64,000 bases of DNA, from contig JACDTU010000011.1 in the NCBI GenBank assembly GCA_022376465.1, positions 124,001 to 188,000 on the forward strand. The letters run 5' to 3'. This document shows, piece after piece, positions 22,901 through 31,754 of this stretch. The stretch is from Cubamyces lactineus. Its lineage: Eukaryota; Basidiomycota; Agaricomycetes; Polyporales; Polyporaceae. Position numbers and translations under genes: made by a program. The notes under the pieces were generated by a model. The model saw nothing but the letters and a program-made list of their open reading frames with translations. It searched no databases and was not told where the DNA came from. Within the stretch, counting starts at the first letter, position 1, and each line of letters begins with the position of its first letter.

Positions 22901-24167
22901 CGCGCACGCTGCGCTTGAGGACTGGGACATCGAGTCAATGGACGTCAAAACTGCGTTCTTGAACGGCGACTTGGAGGAGGAGATCTACATGGAACAGCCT
23001 GAGGGCTGGGTTGTTCCTGGCAAGGAAAACTTCGTGTGTCTATTGCTGAAAGCTATCTATGGCTTGAAGCAGGCGTCTCGTCAATGGAACGCCAAGATAC
23101 ACCAAATCTTGCTAGATCTGGGATTCATACGGACATACTCTGATGCCGGAGTCTACGTATATCGGCGACATAGGGGGGATTCCGTAACGATCATCGTTCT
23201 GTATGTCGACGATCTACTCCTCATGGGTGACAAGCCTGGCCATATCAAGGCTACCAAGGAGGCCTTGATGCAGCGGTTCAAGATGACGGATCTGGGTCCT
23301 GTCTCGCGTTTTCTTGGTCTGAACATTGTTCGCGATCGTAAAGCTCGAACGATCGACATCGACCAGATAGACTACATCCAGTCCGTTCTCGAACGTTTCG
23401 ACATGGCCGACTGCAAGCCGGCTCGCACTCCCCTCCCTGCTGGTGCTGTACTGGAGAAATCTAGTCACACCGCTGCCGACCACTCCCGGAAACGGTACCA
23501 GAGCCTGATTGGCAGTCTGCTCTATGCAACTTTGGGTACACGTCCGGATATTTCCTTCGCGGTCCAGAAGTTGTCTCAGTACAACTCTAATCCTAGTGAC
23601 GCACACTGGAACTATGCCAAGTATGTTCTGCGGTACCTGCAAGGGACCAAAGACTACCGGTTGCGTTACTTCGGTTCCTCGAATGACGGTCTTTTGGGTT
23701 ATTCAGACTCAGACTGGGCTGAGGACCGAGATGACCGCAGGTCCACTGGAGCTTACGTCTTCTTGATGGCAGGTGGCGCTATTTCCTGGCAGTCTAGGAA
23801 ACAGCCGACTGTTTCGCTCTCCTCGACCGAGGCGGAATACAAGGCTGCATCAGACGCTTGTCGTCAAGTTGTATGGCTTCGCACGTTTGGTGAAGAGTTG
23901 GGGGATGACATCTCTCGTCCTACACCCTTGTGTCTCGACAACCAAGGGTCCATCTTCTTGTCGGTTAATCCCGTCACCGAGCGTCGCACGAAGCACGTCG
24001 ACGTCCAGTACCACTACACTCGCGAACAAGCTGAGTTAGGGACAATCGACATCTTCTACGTAGCGACAGAGGATCAACTAGCTGATTCCTTGACGAAGAA
24101 CGTCTCCTTCTCTATATTGGAGCGCTTCAGAAAGGCGATTGGTCTAGTCTCTCCCTCCGCAGTTTGA
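19911..24167 (+). CDS. Copia gag-pol polyprotein
   Basis: One frame of 1,418 aa from the first in-frame ATG at 19911 (MGDIKPESVPLL); the frame is open upstream to a stop at 19446 but has no earlier ATG. In order: UBN2-type Gag near the N-terminus; zinc knuckle CDFCGSQTHHESTC at about 221-234; aspartic protease WLMDSGASQHVT at about 312; integrase zinc region (WHRRFGHAG, CEGCAFGK); DD35E core at about D526, D590 and E626 (HTDLDG, RSDRGGEY, NGRAERWN); reverse transcriptase with YVDD at about 1098; RNase H with YSDSDWAED at about 1264 and the terminal blocks SLSSTEAEY and ADSLTKNVS. All catalytic residues are present and no stop interrupts it. Gag and Pol share one frame, as in most copia elements. 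Confidence 0.95.
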   Translation: MGDIKPESVPLLSSASQYADWAAKMKGLLMFMNCWDVVSSETAEPTDAEERKEYKKKNAQACGLLFMRTGPSFHYLLETKTTNGTSSPANLTAKEMWDVLKDKFGKPNSAHVWGLFESLISESRMSDQRSLQDQMSRIVTRIREISTNGLKLEDNIQALILLSKVPESYRPMISALMATMDLDKITVDVILEKSLSEEAMRKTGQSAARISKTKPKPSGPCDFCGSQTHHESTCYKKHPELRPKGNKGKGNGGKKKDKDKDKDKGKGKDNSHDHAHVSANVLVAESGSNMHASFYDAAKAAAGVRYTRWLMDSGASQHVTWCFDDFTEYEPFDKPLTFNTASSGEGSVIQGLGQGTVKAETLVDGQRWTITLPNVCYVPQASARLFSTGTIEKNGYSLFQGARKMMIFDKQPEGAVDSGSTIRIKGRKILEAPYNPASNLYDLTLEIILNRHVHLNVRSYKTWHRRFGHAGKEPLRHLPKNVKGVDQLDPTDDEPCEGCAFGKSHRLPFPPSEKRATEPLELVHTDLDGPMRTASVGSGFKYFASFIDDYSGLARAYFLKYKSDTFKAFKDFKAWAENQTGRKIKRVRSDRGGEYTSNEFSELLRSLGIEHHKTMPDSPQQNGRAERWNRTITEKALSMLHHAGLSHGFWQLAIEAAVHIYNRQPMRRLKWRCPITLWDGTIPDVSYFRVFGCKAYVHVQKDKRKGKLDKKAVEMIFVGYEQGSKGYKFWNPATHSIVVSRDVIFDEESFPARKIPGNCPVTPDDSPFSDQEVPSDDASNAEPENFEIDIPLPIPLPEAAPPAPPEQPAPPPPQQPNPPPAVPPPRPNHQRNRHEPVGGPSIARDRPRRENVPRPQRYRDSVYGDEPPAKVDARTDAEGNLEDDEQVVQSIIAMLAAATHKPGIPNSHRQAMASPDAEKWRAAEKAEYDSLIENKTWLLVPRPKNQQVVANRWVYDIKHDGRYKARLVAKGFTQVWGEDYNETFSPVARFESIRYLLAHAALEDWDIESMDVKTAFLNGDLEEEIYMEQPEGWVVPGKENFVCLLLKAIYGLKQASRQWNAKIHQILLDLGFIRTYSDAGVYVYRRHRGDSVTIIVLYVDDLLLMGDKPGHIKATKEALMQRFKMTDLGPVSRFLGLNIVRDRKARTIDIDQIDYIQSVLERFDMADCKPARTPLPAGAVLEKSSHTAADHSRKRYQSLIGSLLYATLGTRPDISFAVQKLSQYNSNPSDAHWNYAKYVLRYLQGTKDYRLRYFGSSNDGLLGYSDSDWAEDRDDRRSTGAYVFLMAGGAISWQSRKQPTVSLSSTEAEYKAASDACRQVVWLRTFGEELGDDISRPTPLCLDNQGSIFLSVNPVTERRTKHVDVQYHYTREQAELGTIDIFYVATEDQLADSLTKNVSFSILERFRKAIGLVSPSAV

Positions 24168-24178
24168 ATGAGTGGGAG
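24163..24178 (+). other. Polypurine tract of copia element
   Basis: The purine-rich GAATGAGTGGGAG run lies immediately before the 3' LTR start (TGTTGAAC), where plus-strand priming is expected. It overlaps the gag-pol stop codon. Confidence 0.6.
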
Positions 24179-24710
24179 TGTTGAACTTCCAGGTTATCGG
24201 CTGTGCCGGACCGGGAATGTGGACCTTGTGGCTGTGGCGCCTACAATGCGCACAGCATGGACTTTATTCCTTTTATGGACTGCTCAGTGTACGTATTGTA
24301 GTTGGACATTCCTTCATTCTCTCCATCTTTCCGTTGCGTTCTACACTGCTACGGATCCTTCCAGAGGGTTCTATACCTATGACACCATATGTCGTGATAC
24401 TCGCAACATGGTCTTACTCATCGTACATAGCGATCACATGCCTCCTTTCTTCGCTTACTCATGGCACTCCTCTCTCAATATATAAGGAGGACATTCTTCG
24501 CCCCTGCTCTTCAGTCGTTCGCTCACAGACTGAAGAGTAAGTTCCCTTATTACCTATGGTTTATATGCAGTTACTTACTGAGTACTTGTAGCTTCTTTGT
24601 GTCGCTTACAGGTACTTATACTATGCAATATAGTCGTTCGCTCACAGACTGAAGACTTCTTTGTGTCGCTTACAGGTCGCTCCCAGCCTTCTAGGTTCAG
24701 AAGTTCGTCA
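24179..24710 (+). repeat. 3' LTR of copia element
   Basis: 532 bp and apparently identical to the 5' LTR at 18407..18938, including the TATA box and internal repeats. Confidence 0.95.
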
Positions 24711-25892
24711 GTTATGCCCAACCTGTCTGGATGACATCAAGCCGAACGATCTAGAGAAGATCCTAAGTGAGCACTGGACATCATGGCTGTAGGTTGATTT
24801 GTTCTATTTATCACAAGGCATTCATTTACTAGTGCAGTGGCAGATGTGGGCAATATGTCCTGTCCCGACTTCGGAAAAAAGCAGATACTCACTACCCCGC
24901 TCGAATCATATCCATACAGCCCACCGTAGGTCAAGTGAGCTTACGGTGGCATGAGGGGAACATATACCCTAAAGGAACCCGCAAGCCTACCCCTAATTTC
25001 CGCATGACACTGCGAGAATGTGCACAAGCTCTATATGACCAGCAAGAGCTATCGTTCAGTATCACCGTGGGTCATCAGTATATCTTGTCTTCAACAGTGC
25101 TGATTATATCCTCAGAAAGGACGTATTGAATGGCCGTACAGACTCATCGAGGACGCATCGGACAAGCATGGCTATTCAGACAGTTCAACATTCTCTGCCC
25201 TCCAACAAGCAGCTTCCATCGTTGTCGAGATCATTACAGGTGCACGGCCACATCCAGTGGTTGGTCTATTCAGAACGTTCATGGCTTCCAAGAATCCTAG
25301 AAATCCTAGCGATGTCACAAGCTTTGTCTCAAGATATATGCCTTGCGATCTACTGGCGGGCGACGAGTCGATGATCTCCGAACATCTAGTGCGCCTACAA
25401 GAAGCACTACAGAAGTCACCTTCAACACTCGGCTTCCCTGAGGAAGCTTTGGTCTTCGGGATTGCCTTATTCCTCTTCAGGCTGATACTCCTGCGCACGT
25501 ACCTAGAACGTAAGCCTTCCGATGACCTAGCACTGTACAACGCCCTCGCCCAAGGTGATGTTCTGGTAGTGAGGGCATTGAGCCACTCAGAACGGGCAGC
25601 GGCAGCTTACGATGGCATGCGCAATACCAAGAATCCAAGCCATAGCGCCTCAACAGTGTTATGTGAAGGCCTGCTTTCGCCGAGCCCTGCTATGCCTGTG
25701 TTCGAAGGCCCTATCGCAAGTATCAAGACGCTGGATGGCGACCCATACGAATGGCCAGCGTCACAAGATCACGGGCTGATCGCCGAAGCAGAGGAATATG
25801 CACCCAGTTGCCCCAGGGAACAACCGGATAAGCAGCAGGGTAATGGCTCGGTGCGTGCCTGTTACCACCATGATGAAACCGGCACACTCTGA
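24711..25892 (+). pseudogene. PHD-finger protein gene, 3' half, downstream of the copia insertion
   Basis: The first five bases are the right copy of the GTTAT duplication. Coding resumes at 24716 with the last PHD cysteine pair (CPTC) and DDIKPNDLEKIL. Exons: 24716..24788, 24838..25066, 25116..25892, GT-AG introns, phases consistent. After the PHD comes GRCGQYVLSRLRKKA, then HYPARIISIQPTVGQVSLRW followed by HEGNIYPKG. This resembles the beta-rich WYPA/WxxGNIY segment often found after PHD fingers in Agaricomycete proteins. A Leu-rich helical region and a polar C-terminus follow. No other lesion was seen, consistent with a recent split. I do not know the family's function beyond the PHD. Confidence 0.72.
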
Positions 25893-27384
25893 GCTGTAGT
25901 TTCAGCTCGCCGCTGAGGGGGACAATCATACCGTTCAACAAGACCATGTTAGGAGGAGCAAGCGCAAGAAGCTATCTGCCCGCTCGGTAGACGAGAGTAG
26001 AGCCGTCACACAGAAGGAGGGGTGGAGAAAGAAAAGAAAAGTCAGATAGCACTATGTACTGACTCTGAACAACTCTGTATTCAAGTCGCTTTGCTACGTG
26101 CACGGCAGAGTGCCGGCCGCCACCAGGAGTCATGGAGTTGATCCTATAGCACTTGAAGTGTCTTCAAGTAAGCCAAAGCGAAGCCAAGTGAGCCTACGCA
26201 AAGTAAAGTGAGCCTACGCAAAGTAAAGCGAGGTGAAGTGAGCCAACGTGAGGTAACGCGAGGAAAAGTGAGCCAACGTGAGGTAACGCGGGCGGCGCGA
26301 AGCAGGATTAACTTGAGCGCTAGCCTGTCACTCACTCAGTCACTAACCCTCCTCTAATCTACGAAGTCACACCAATTGTCGGGCGCCGCCTGCACTTTAC
26401 ATGAGCTCGAATTGCATGTAATGGGCTTTCTTGCAGGGTTTAGTATGGGGGTAAATAGTTTTCGTGAGCGTACTGCACATACTTTAGTCGTAGTTCAGTG
26501 TCGCAGCCTTGAGTTGAAAGACTAGTATTAGACGCTGGGGTGTCACAAACAGCGATAGCACGTTCATTCATGACGGTACTGACACTCGACTACAATCGTA
26601 CAAAGTAGGCATACACCGGATGGAAAATGGCGTTGAGCACGCTGAGAAGTGAGCACTATAGGAAGGGGCAAGAAGAAGGCCGAAGTGCTGACCTTTGAAC
26701 CGCCACATACTCAGCAGTAGAGGTTACTCTCGCTGCCAATGTAGTGTAGCATCCGCGATGCAGGATAAGCCGGGAGGAGTAATGGGCTAGATCTTACATA
26801 CAAAGCAGCAGTAATATCTCCCGGCCGGTGGAAGCGCGAGTGAAACGTCCTGCGATGACTGTCGCACGGACCGCCGCTAACAACGCGGCTGCGGAAAAAG
26901 AGTTTGGAGGTGCTTACCATATAAAACCGAGCCTCCACTCACTGCCGCTCAGTTCGTCAAGTCAGCTTTCCGCGCGAGCGGCCCTGGGTCCGACGTGTTT
27001 GGTGCAGAGGGGCGGAGTTCGCATTGCTTGTATGAGGCGCAGCGTCGTGCTGAGGTACGGTAGCCACGTTCAACTTTGGAGACGCAGCAAGGCGGAAAGG
27101 AACAGGGAAATCATGCAGCTAGAACGTCCGTGGAAGGTCGCATCGACGGTAGTGAGAACAAAGTGAGGGCGCAAAGCAAGCAAGTGAGCGCCAAGCGAGC
27201 CCATTCGTACGCAGCCAGGCAAAGTGAATAACGCGGGGGAAAGCGAGCGTCTAAAGTAACTTTATATCTGCTCCTAACCCTACGTGATCCTGATTATGCC
27301 CAAATTTGGAACCCTAGACGGGACGCTAGTCAACGACGTCTGTCGGCTCGAGCCACCAGAACCTGCAGCTTACTGTCGCCCGCC
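25893..27384. other. Non-coding edge of the accessory block and second CTTTGCG-like array
   Basis: About 1.5 kb with no credible gene. It holds the right array (26161-26300) and a further array at about 27160-27260 (aaagtgagggcgcaaagc, caagtgagcgccaagcgag) ending near CTAACC at 27275-27280. The 26.35-27.28 kb stretch may therefore be an end fragment of a related element. AACCCTAGACGG at 27310-27321 repeats the 12-mer at 11144-11155. Confidence 0.45.
26161..26300 (-). repeat. Right subterminal array, inverted relative to 11154-11282
   Basis: Two 20 bp units (agcctacgcaaagtaaagtg at 26191-26210 and a one-base variant at 26211-26230). Two units then share agccaacgtgaggtaacgcg (26241 and 26271). 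The CGCAAAG core is the complement of the left-side CTTTGCG. A CTAACC motif complementary to the left GGTTA start lies at 26343-26348. Confidence 0.6.
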
Positions 27385-28257
27385 ATGTCTGTCTGTCCGC
27401 CCTACGCGCCCTTCTTTGGCTTTGCGGGTGTTGCCTCCGCCGTATGTATTTGTTCTAATACACACCGCTAACCCCTGTGCTGACCGGCTTTGTTGGGATG
27501 CAGATGATATTCAGCAGTGCGTCTTCCTGTCCTTCAGGCTCAGTGGAAGCGGTCGCTGCATCTCTCATGCGTTGTTTGTGAAACATAGCCGTGGGTGCTG
27601 CGTATGGCACGTCGAAATCTGGTATAGGGATCGCGGGCCTGGGGACGTTCAAGCCTGAGCTCATCATGAAGGTGTGCGATTCCTTGGTTGCCAGGTAGTG
27701 CTCACTTTGATGCATATTCTTCCCTATGCAGTCCCTCATTCCCGTCGTTATGTCGGGTATCATCGCTGTTTACGGTCTAGTAGTATCAGTATTGATTGCT
27801 GGCGGACGTAAGTGCACAGATGCATGCAATGTCCGTCTATATCTCAAGAGCCTTCCCTTACACGCGGCCATGTCCTCTCTATCCATCAGTCAAGCCTACG
27901 GACTACTCCCTATATGCGGGGTTCATCCACCTTGGCGCAGGGCTTGCATGTGGATTCACAGGGCTTGCTGCGGGATATGCAATTGGATATGTTGGGGACT
28001 CGGTACGTCATTCTCGTTGCAACTGCTTCGTAAACTCCTTCACCAACACATGCGCGCAGTGCGTGCGTGCATATGTCTTCGAATCCAAAGTCTTCGTCAC
28101 GATGGTTCTCATCCTCATCTTCGGCGAGGTACTCGGGTTGTATGGGTAAGCCTCATAACTGACCCTACCCATCGGCGCCTGTACTAACGACCTTGACAGA
28201 CTCATCGTGGCCCTCATCATGAACTCTCGAGCGTCGGAAGCAGCACGATGCCCGTAG
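27385..28257 (+). CDS. VMA11: V-type ATPase proteolipid subunit c'
   Basis: Membrane-rotor subunit of the vacuolar H+-ATPase V0 sector. Exons 27385..27441, 27504..27516, 27589..27671, 27732..27807, 27890..28002, 28060..28145, 28200..28257 give 161 aa, all junctions in phase. The protein opens [15 protein letters not shown] and has four hydrophobic segments. [20 protein letters not shown] followed by [11 protein letters not shown] matches the c' paralogue (Vma11) rather than Vma3, which has a Cys-rich segment there. The proton-carrying Glu is in [14 protein letters not shown], at about residue 137. Exon 2 is only 13 nt. Another V-ATPase gene, VMA6, lies 6.6 kb downstream on the same strand. 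Confidence 0.93.
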
Positions 28258-28440
28258 CGAGCTATTCTCGCACGCTTACTCTCGCACATACCTTACCGTT
28301 CCTGCCTTACTTCCGTAGCTTTACGATGGACTTCGCATGGAACAATGACATAACATACATACCCCCTATGCACGGACCACGAGCTTGAAAGATTACATAG
28401 CAGCGTAGAAGCTGCGGTATACCGAGCCATCTGAGAGGCA

Positions 28441-29185
28441 CTATCTCCTTGCCCGTGGGCTGCGACTTCTGCTGCGGCTTTCGCTCTTGTACCGGCGCTT
28501 TCTGGGAGGGCTCCTACTGCGACTCCTCCGAGAGCGCGAGTCGTCAGATGCGGACTCTGAGTCTGTCGAGCTATCAGAGTCCGACGAGTCTGAAGAACCA
28601 CTCGAGCTGCCCGTATCGGAATCGGAGTCGCTGTCAGATGAGGAAGAAGACGACCTGCTCCTGCTCCTAGAATCAGTGTCAAGACCGGAATTGTTGCACT
28701 AGAGTTGTCCTGAGTACACACCTTCGTCGCTTCTTGGACGAACCCTCCCCTCTGTCTGATAAGGTCTGACTTTTCGCGCGCTCCTTCTCCTTCTCCGAGA
28801 GAATACGGTTGGCGGTGCCACTCCTACGTCGGTGACGATGAGCACGACTTATCCTGTACGGCGCTGGCAACTAACAGATACTGCGATACTCACTTCGACT
28901 TAAACTCCTCTGGTACCTCAACTGAGGGCTTCCCTTCAGCCTTGAGCTTCGCAAGCAGCTTCGGGTTCTCGAGCATCTTGGTGCGCGACGGGCGGGTGAT
29001 ATATGGGCGTGATCCCTTGCACTCGTAGATGAAGTGGCCTGGGGATTCGATATGTATCAATAAGTATCATAATGCGCACCTGCAGCGTGTCAGAACGTAC
29101 CTGTTCCAAGGCATTTCTGGCAGACAGTGGACGCGGTCGCCCGAGGCTGGTTGGCCGTCTTGCGGTGGGGTGCGTACTTGGACAT
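28441..29185 (-). CDS. ZCCHC10-like zinc-knuckle protein with RS-rich tail
   Basis: Small nuclear protein, probably RNA-related; function undetermined in fungi. Exons 29185..29101, 29038..28894, 28823..28722, 28666..28441 give 185 aa. The zinc knuckle straddles the first intron: CQKCLGTG then HFIYECKGSRPYITRPSRTK, spacing C-x2-C-x4-H-x4-C. This is the arrangement of animal ZCCHC10, including the TRPSRT segment. A lysine/acidic linker, a Ser/Asp run, and a C-terminal RS stretch (DSRSRRSRSRSPPRKRR) follow. RS tails suggest phosphorylation and spliceosome-associated localisation (inference). Its stop lies 184 bp from that of convergent VMA11. Confidence 0.82.
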
Positions 29186-29661
29186 CGTTCACAGATGTTT
29201 TGTGGAAGTTTATGGCGAGGTTCCTAAACACAAAGGTGGAAGGATGGATCCTTCAAGATACAACAGGAAGATGTGAAGAAGTGAAGCTTAAGTCCTGAGA
29301 GTACTTTCAGCAGAAGGTGACTGAGAGTGTGGTGTAAGCCCAAGATGCAGTCGTAGGAGCGCTTAGCTTTCACAGTGAACTAATGGTGTCCACAGCAATA
29401 CCATTGGTATTAGGATGTCATATGCGAAGTTCGAGCCGATCTACTTACCCAATGTTTACCTATCTACATCGGGGCTTAATCACCTTTACTTAAAGCGAGT
29501 AAGTAAATGCATTATGTACAAAGCAATTGATTCAATGCTCACGGACCAGGCCGCGCTCCTCATGTCCGTCACCCACGACGCATACACTGAACCATAGTTG
29601 AATTCGTACAATCATACCTTGGTTCCTCCCTGCTTGCTGTTTGACACGACTATTCGCATCC
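29186..29661. other. Divergent intergenic region
   Basis: About 475 bp between the ZCCHC10-like gene and the RTT106-like gene. It presumably contains both promoters. Nothing else recognised. Confidence 0.4.
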
Positions 29662-31257
29662 ATGGCCTCATATCTAGACTCCTTACGCCCACTACTCCCT
29701 ACTGACATCGGTCAACAACTCGATCATGTCCTTGTACCCGAGGCCCGGCCTCTGGTTGAAACATTGCTACGGCTTGCCGTCGGTGCACCAGCATCAGATC
29801 AATTACCTGTCCCAGGCTGGGACTCACTGCAGGAACGCGCCGCGAAGATCGTCGGAGAGCTCAAAAGCTCCCACCACAGCCGGTCACAGAAACGTTCGAG
29901 AGAGGATGAGCCGCTTCCGTCGATGAAGAGGCTAAAGTCGAATGGCGACGACTCCGTGACACCGGCCGCCGAGGATGACCCTCCTCTCTTCACCCTCAAT
30001 GCGTTGTCCGTGTCGTCGCCGATCCGAAAGAAAGTGAACATCACTGTACACCGATCGACCATCCGCCTTACCAACCCCGCCACCCAGAACGAGGAGCATC
30101 CCCCGATACCCATCGCGGCCTTGCAACGCGCGTTCCTCCTCTCTACGCGCGGGAAGAGCAAACCGCACTGGACCGTCGCGCTCATGGCATCGGACGTCCC
30201 CGCGCCCACTGGCAAGGCTGCGGAAGCCCTTAAGACCACTCCTGTCCCACAGCTCGTGTTCGGCCTGGACGCGACGCTTACCACGAACTTCACGACGACT
30301 TCTTACGACAGCTCAGGATCCACAAAAACAGACCCATATACCAAGGGCAGCGCGTCGCTACCCGCGTTGCGCTCTTTTCTGTCCCATATACCCATCTCTA
30401 CACTCGAACCTTCAACCACCATCTTTCGTAGCGCCGCGGCGCCATCCGGAGATGGCGTGGCAGGCGTGGAGGCATACCGAGGAGCGAAACAAGGTACGCT
30501 CTGGTTCCTGCACGAGGGCGTGCTCTGGGACGGCAAACCTTGCGAATTCTTCGCGCTCGAGCACCTTGCTCCTGCCGCAAGGAACGAACAGTCCTACGAC
30601 GGTGTTCGGACGCTCAGCGCAACCGGAAGGACGTGCTCGGTCATCCTCCGACGAATAGGCGGCGGTCCAGCCAAGACGCCTACGAACGGTCATAAGAAGG
30701 GCGAGGATGACGAGGATGAGGAAAGCGACGATGAGGCCGAGGGTGAGGATATCGACTTTGGGATGGTCGATGGACGAGAGCAGGAGACAATCGGGCGCTG
30801 GATAAAGTCGCATAGGCATCTCTTCGGAAAGTCCCCTCAATCCTCGCCATCTCCCCTTGCCGGGTCTACAGCAGTGGATAAAGGGAAAGGGAAAGCAAAG
30901 GCCGACGACCCTCGCAACGAGGATACGGAGGACGAGGAGGACTCCGACTTCACGATGGACAGCTCCGACGAGGAGAGTAGTGGAGACGACAGCGACGCGT
31001 CCGGGAGCGACGCCGGCGAAGGAGAAGGTTCGGATGGCGAAGATGAAGGGAACGCTAGCGACGACGTGACAGACGACGAGGTGGAGGAGTTGGACCCTGC
31101 ACACCACCCTCTGCTGCGCCCTGGTGCGATGCCGCGCATGTCGCGAGCTGCAGTGGACGCTGTTGTCGGGATGGTCGAGCAGGACCTAATGGGTGGCGCA
31201 AGACGCGGCATGCAGGACGATGATGAAAGTGAGGAGGAGGATGAGCTAGAAGATTAA
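29662..31257 (+). CDS. RTT106: Histone chaperone RTT106-like protein
   Basis: Intronless, 531 aa from the ATG at 29662 (MASYLDSLRPLLP). Rtt106 binds H3-H4, helps nucleosome assembly behind forks and influences heterochromatin. After an N-terminal helical region and a basic Ser patch (SRSQKRSREDE) comes the double PH-like core. It begins LFTLNALSVSSPIRKKVNIT and HRSTIRLTNP, and continues through RGKSKPHWTVALM, PQLVFGLDA, and GVEAYRGAKQGTLWFLHEGV with FGMVDGREQETIGRW. The last ~170 residues are very acidic (runs of Glu, Asp and Ser), as in other histone chaperones. The call rests on the Rttp106-like (PF08512) pattern; Pob3/FACT is excluded by the lack of its N-terminal domains. Confidence 0.82.
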   Translation: MASYLDSLRPLLPTDIGQQLDHVLVPEARPLVETLLRLAVGAPASDQLPVPGWDSLQERAAKIVGELKSSHHSRSQKRSREDEPLPSMKRLKSNGDDSVTPAAEDDPPLFTLNALSVSSPIRKKVNITVHRSTIRLTNPATQNEEHPPIPIAALQRAFLLSTRGKSKPHWTVALMASDVPAPTGKAAEALKTTPVPQLVFGLDATLTTNFTTTSYDSSGSTKTDPYTKGSASLPALRSFLSHIPISTLEPSTTIFRSAAAPSGDGVAGVEAYRGAKQGTLWFLHEGVLWDGKPCEFFALEHLAPAARNEQSYDGVRTLSATGRTCSVILRRIGGGPAKTPTNGHKKGEDDEDEESDDEAEGEDIDFGMVDGREQETIGRWIKSHRHLFGKSPQSSPSPLAGSTAVDKGKGKAKADDPRNEDTEDEEDSDFTMDSSDEESSGDDSDASGSDAGEGEGSDGEDEGNASDDVTDDEVEELDPAHHPLLRPGAMPRMSRAAVDAVVGMVEQDLMGGARRGMQDDDESEEEDELED

Positions 31258-31754
31258 CCTGATTGTATCGTCTAGTATTTAGCACTGCAAAGTTACTGAT
31301 GCTTCAGAGGATCACTACTAGTTTCACCACGGACATTGTGAACTTGGTTCATTGATGCGACAACATAGCTCCCTATGAGCTTGGATCCAGGGTACTTGTT
31401 GCACAAGACATTTCCTTCATGGGTCTGAGTCAAGGCCACACAAACAGCGTCAACTTATACAGCCATGCACTGCCGCAGCGTGACTCGTTGTGGTTGCAGC
31501 ACTGCAGCGATATACTACCATTAGGGTCCCTGCAGCACCACAATAAGGAGTCAGGACGGGATTTAAGACACGGAGTCTGGCCGCTTTGTGTACCCTTCCG
31601 CCGCACTCACCCTAGCTAGGCCTCTTCCACAGAAACTCCCCTACATCCCGGTCATCGCAGCTGATTTGCTGCATTTCCTGCAAAGACGTAAGACACTCTC
31701 AGCCCACCTCGCTCAAACTTCAAGCGCAGGTCTCCGACCCTCTGAAGGCTCGAC
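31258..31754. other. Intergenic
   Basis: About 500 bp between two tandem plus-strand genes. No gene, repeat or RNA recognised. Confidence 0.4.

Larger units (their letters stand above)
18407..24710 (+). mobile_element. Ty1/copia LTR retrotransposon, complete, about 6.3 kb
   Basis: Complete element: 532 bp LTRs (18407..18938 and 24179..24710), a candidate half-tRNA primer-binding site, one long gag-pol frame in Pro-IN-RT-RNaseH order, a purine-rich tract, and GTTAT target duplications. The two LTRs matched base for base in my reading and the coding frame is uninterrupted. Insertion is therefore recent and the element may still be active. It sits in sense orientation inside an exon of the PHD gene. 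Confidence 0.96.
11154..26348. mobile_element. Putative large DNA transposon carrying transposase-protease and PHD genes, with nested copia element
   Basis: Inferred unit of about 15.2 kb, about 8.9 kb without the nested retrotransposon. Seen directly: a GCM/MULE-type transposase gene, a PHD gene in the same orientation, a repeat-dense spacer, and inverted CTTTGCG-type arrays at both sides. The left array starts GGTTAAG at 11154; the right side shows the complement, CTAACC, at 26343-26348. A second candidate right end lies at 27275-27280. No clean long terminal inverted repeat was found by eye, and the target duplication is uncertain, so the limits are provisional. The block interrupts a run of ordinary housekeeping genes. 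Confidence 0.45.

Noticed and set aside
26828..27166. 112 aa plus-strand frame
   Set aside because: No recognisable motif and partly overlapping the repeat array; not supported as a gene.
30412..31107. 231 aa antisense frame in RTT106-like gene
   Set aside because: Shadow of the acidic tail-coding region.
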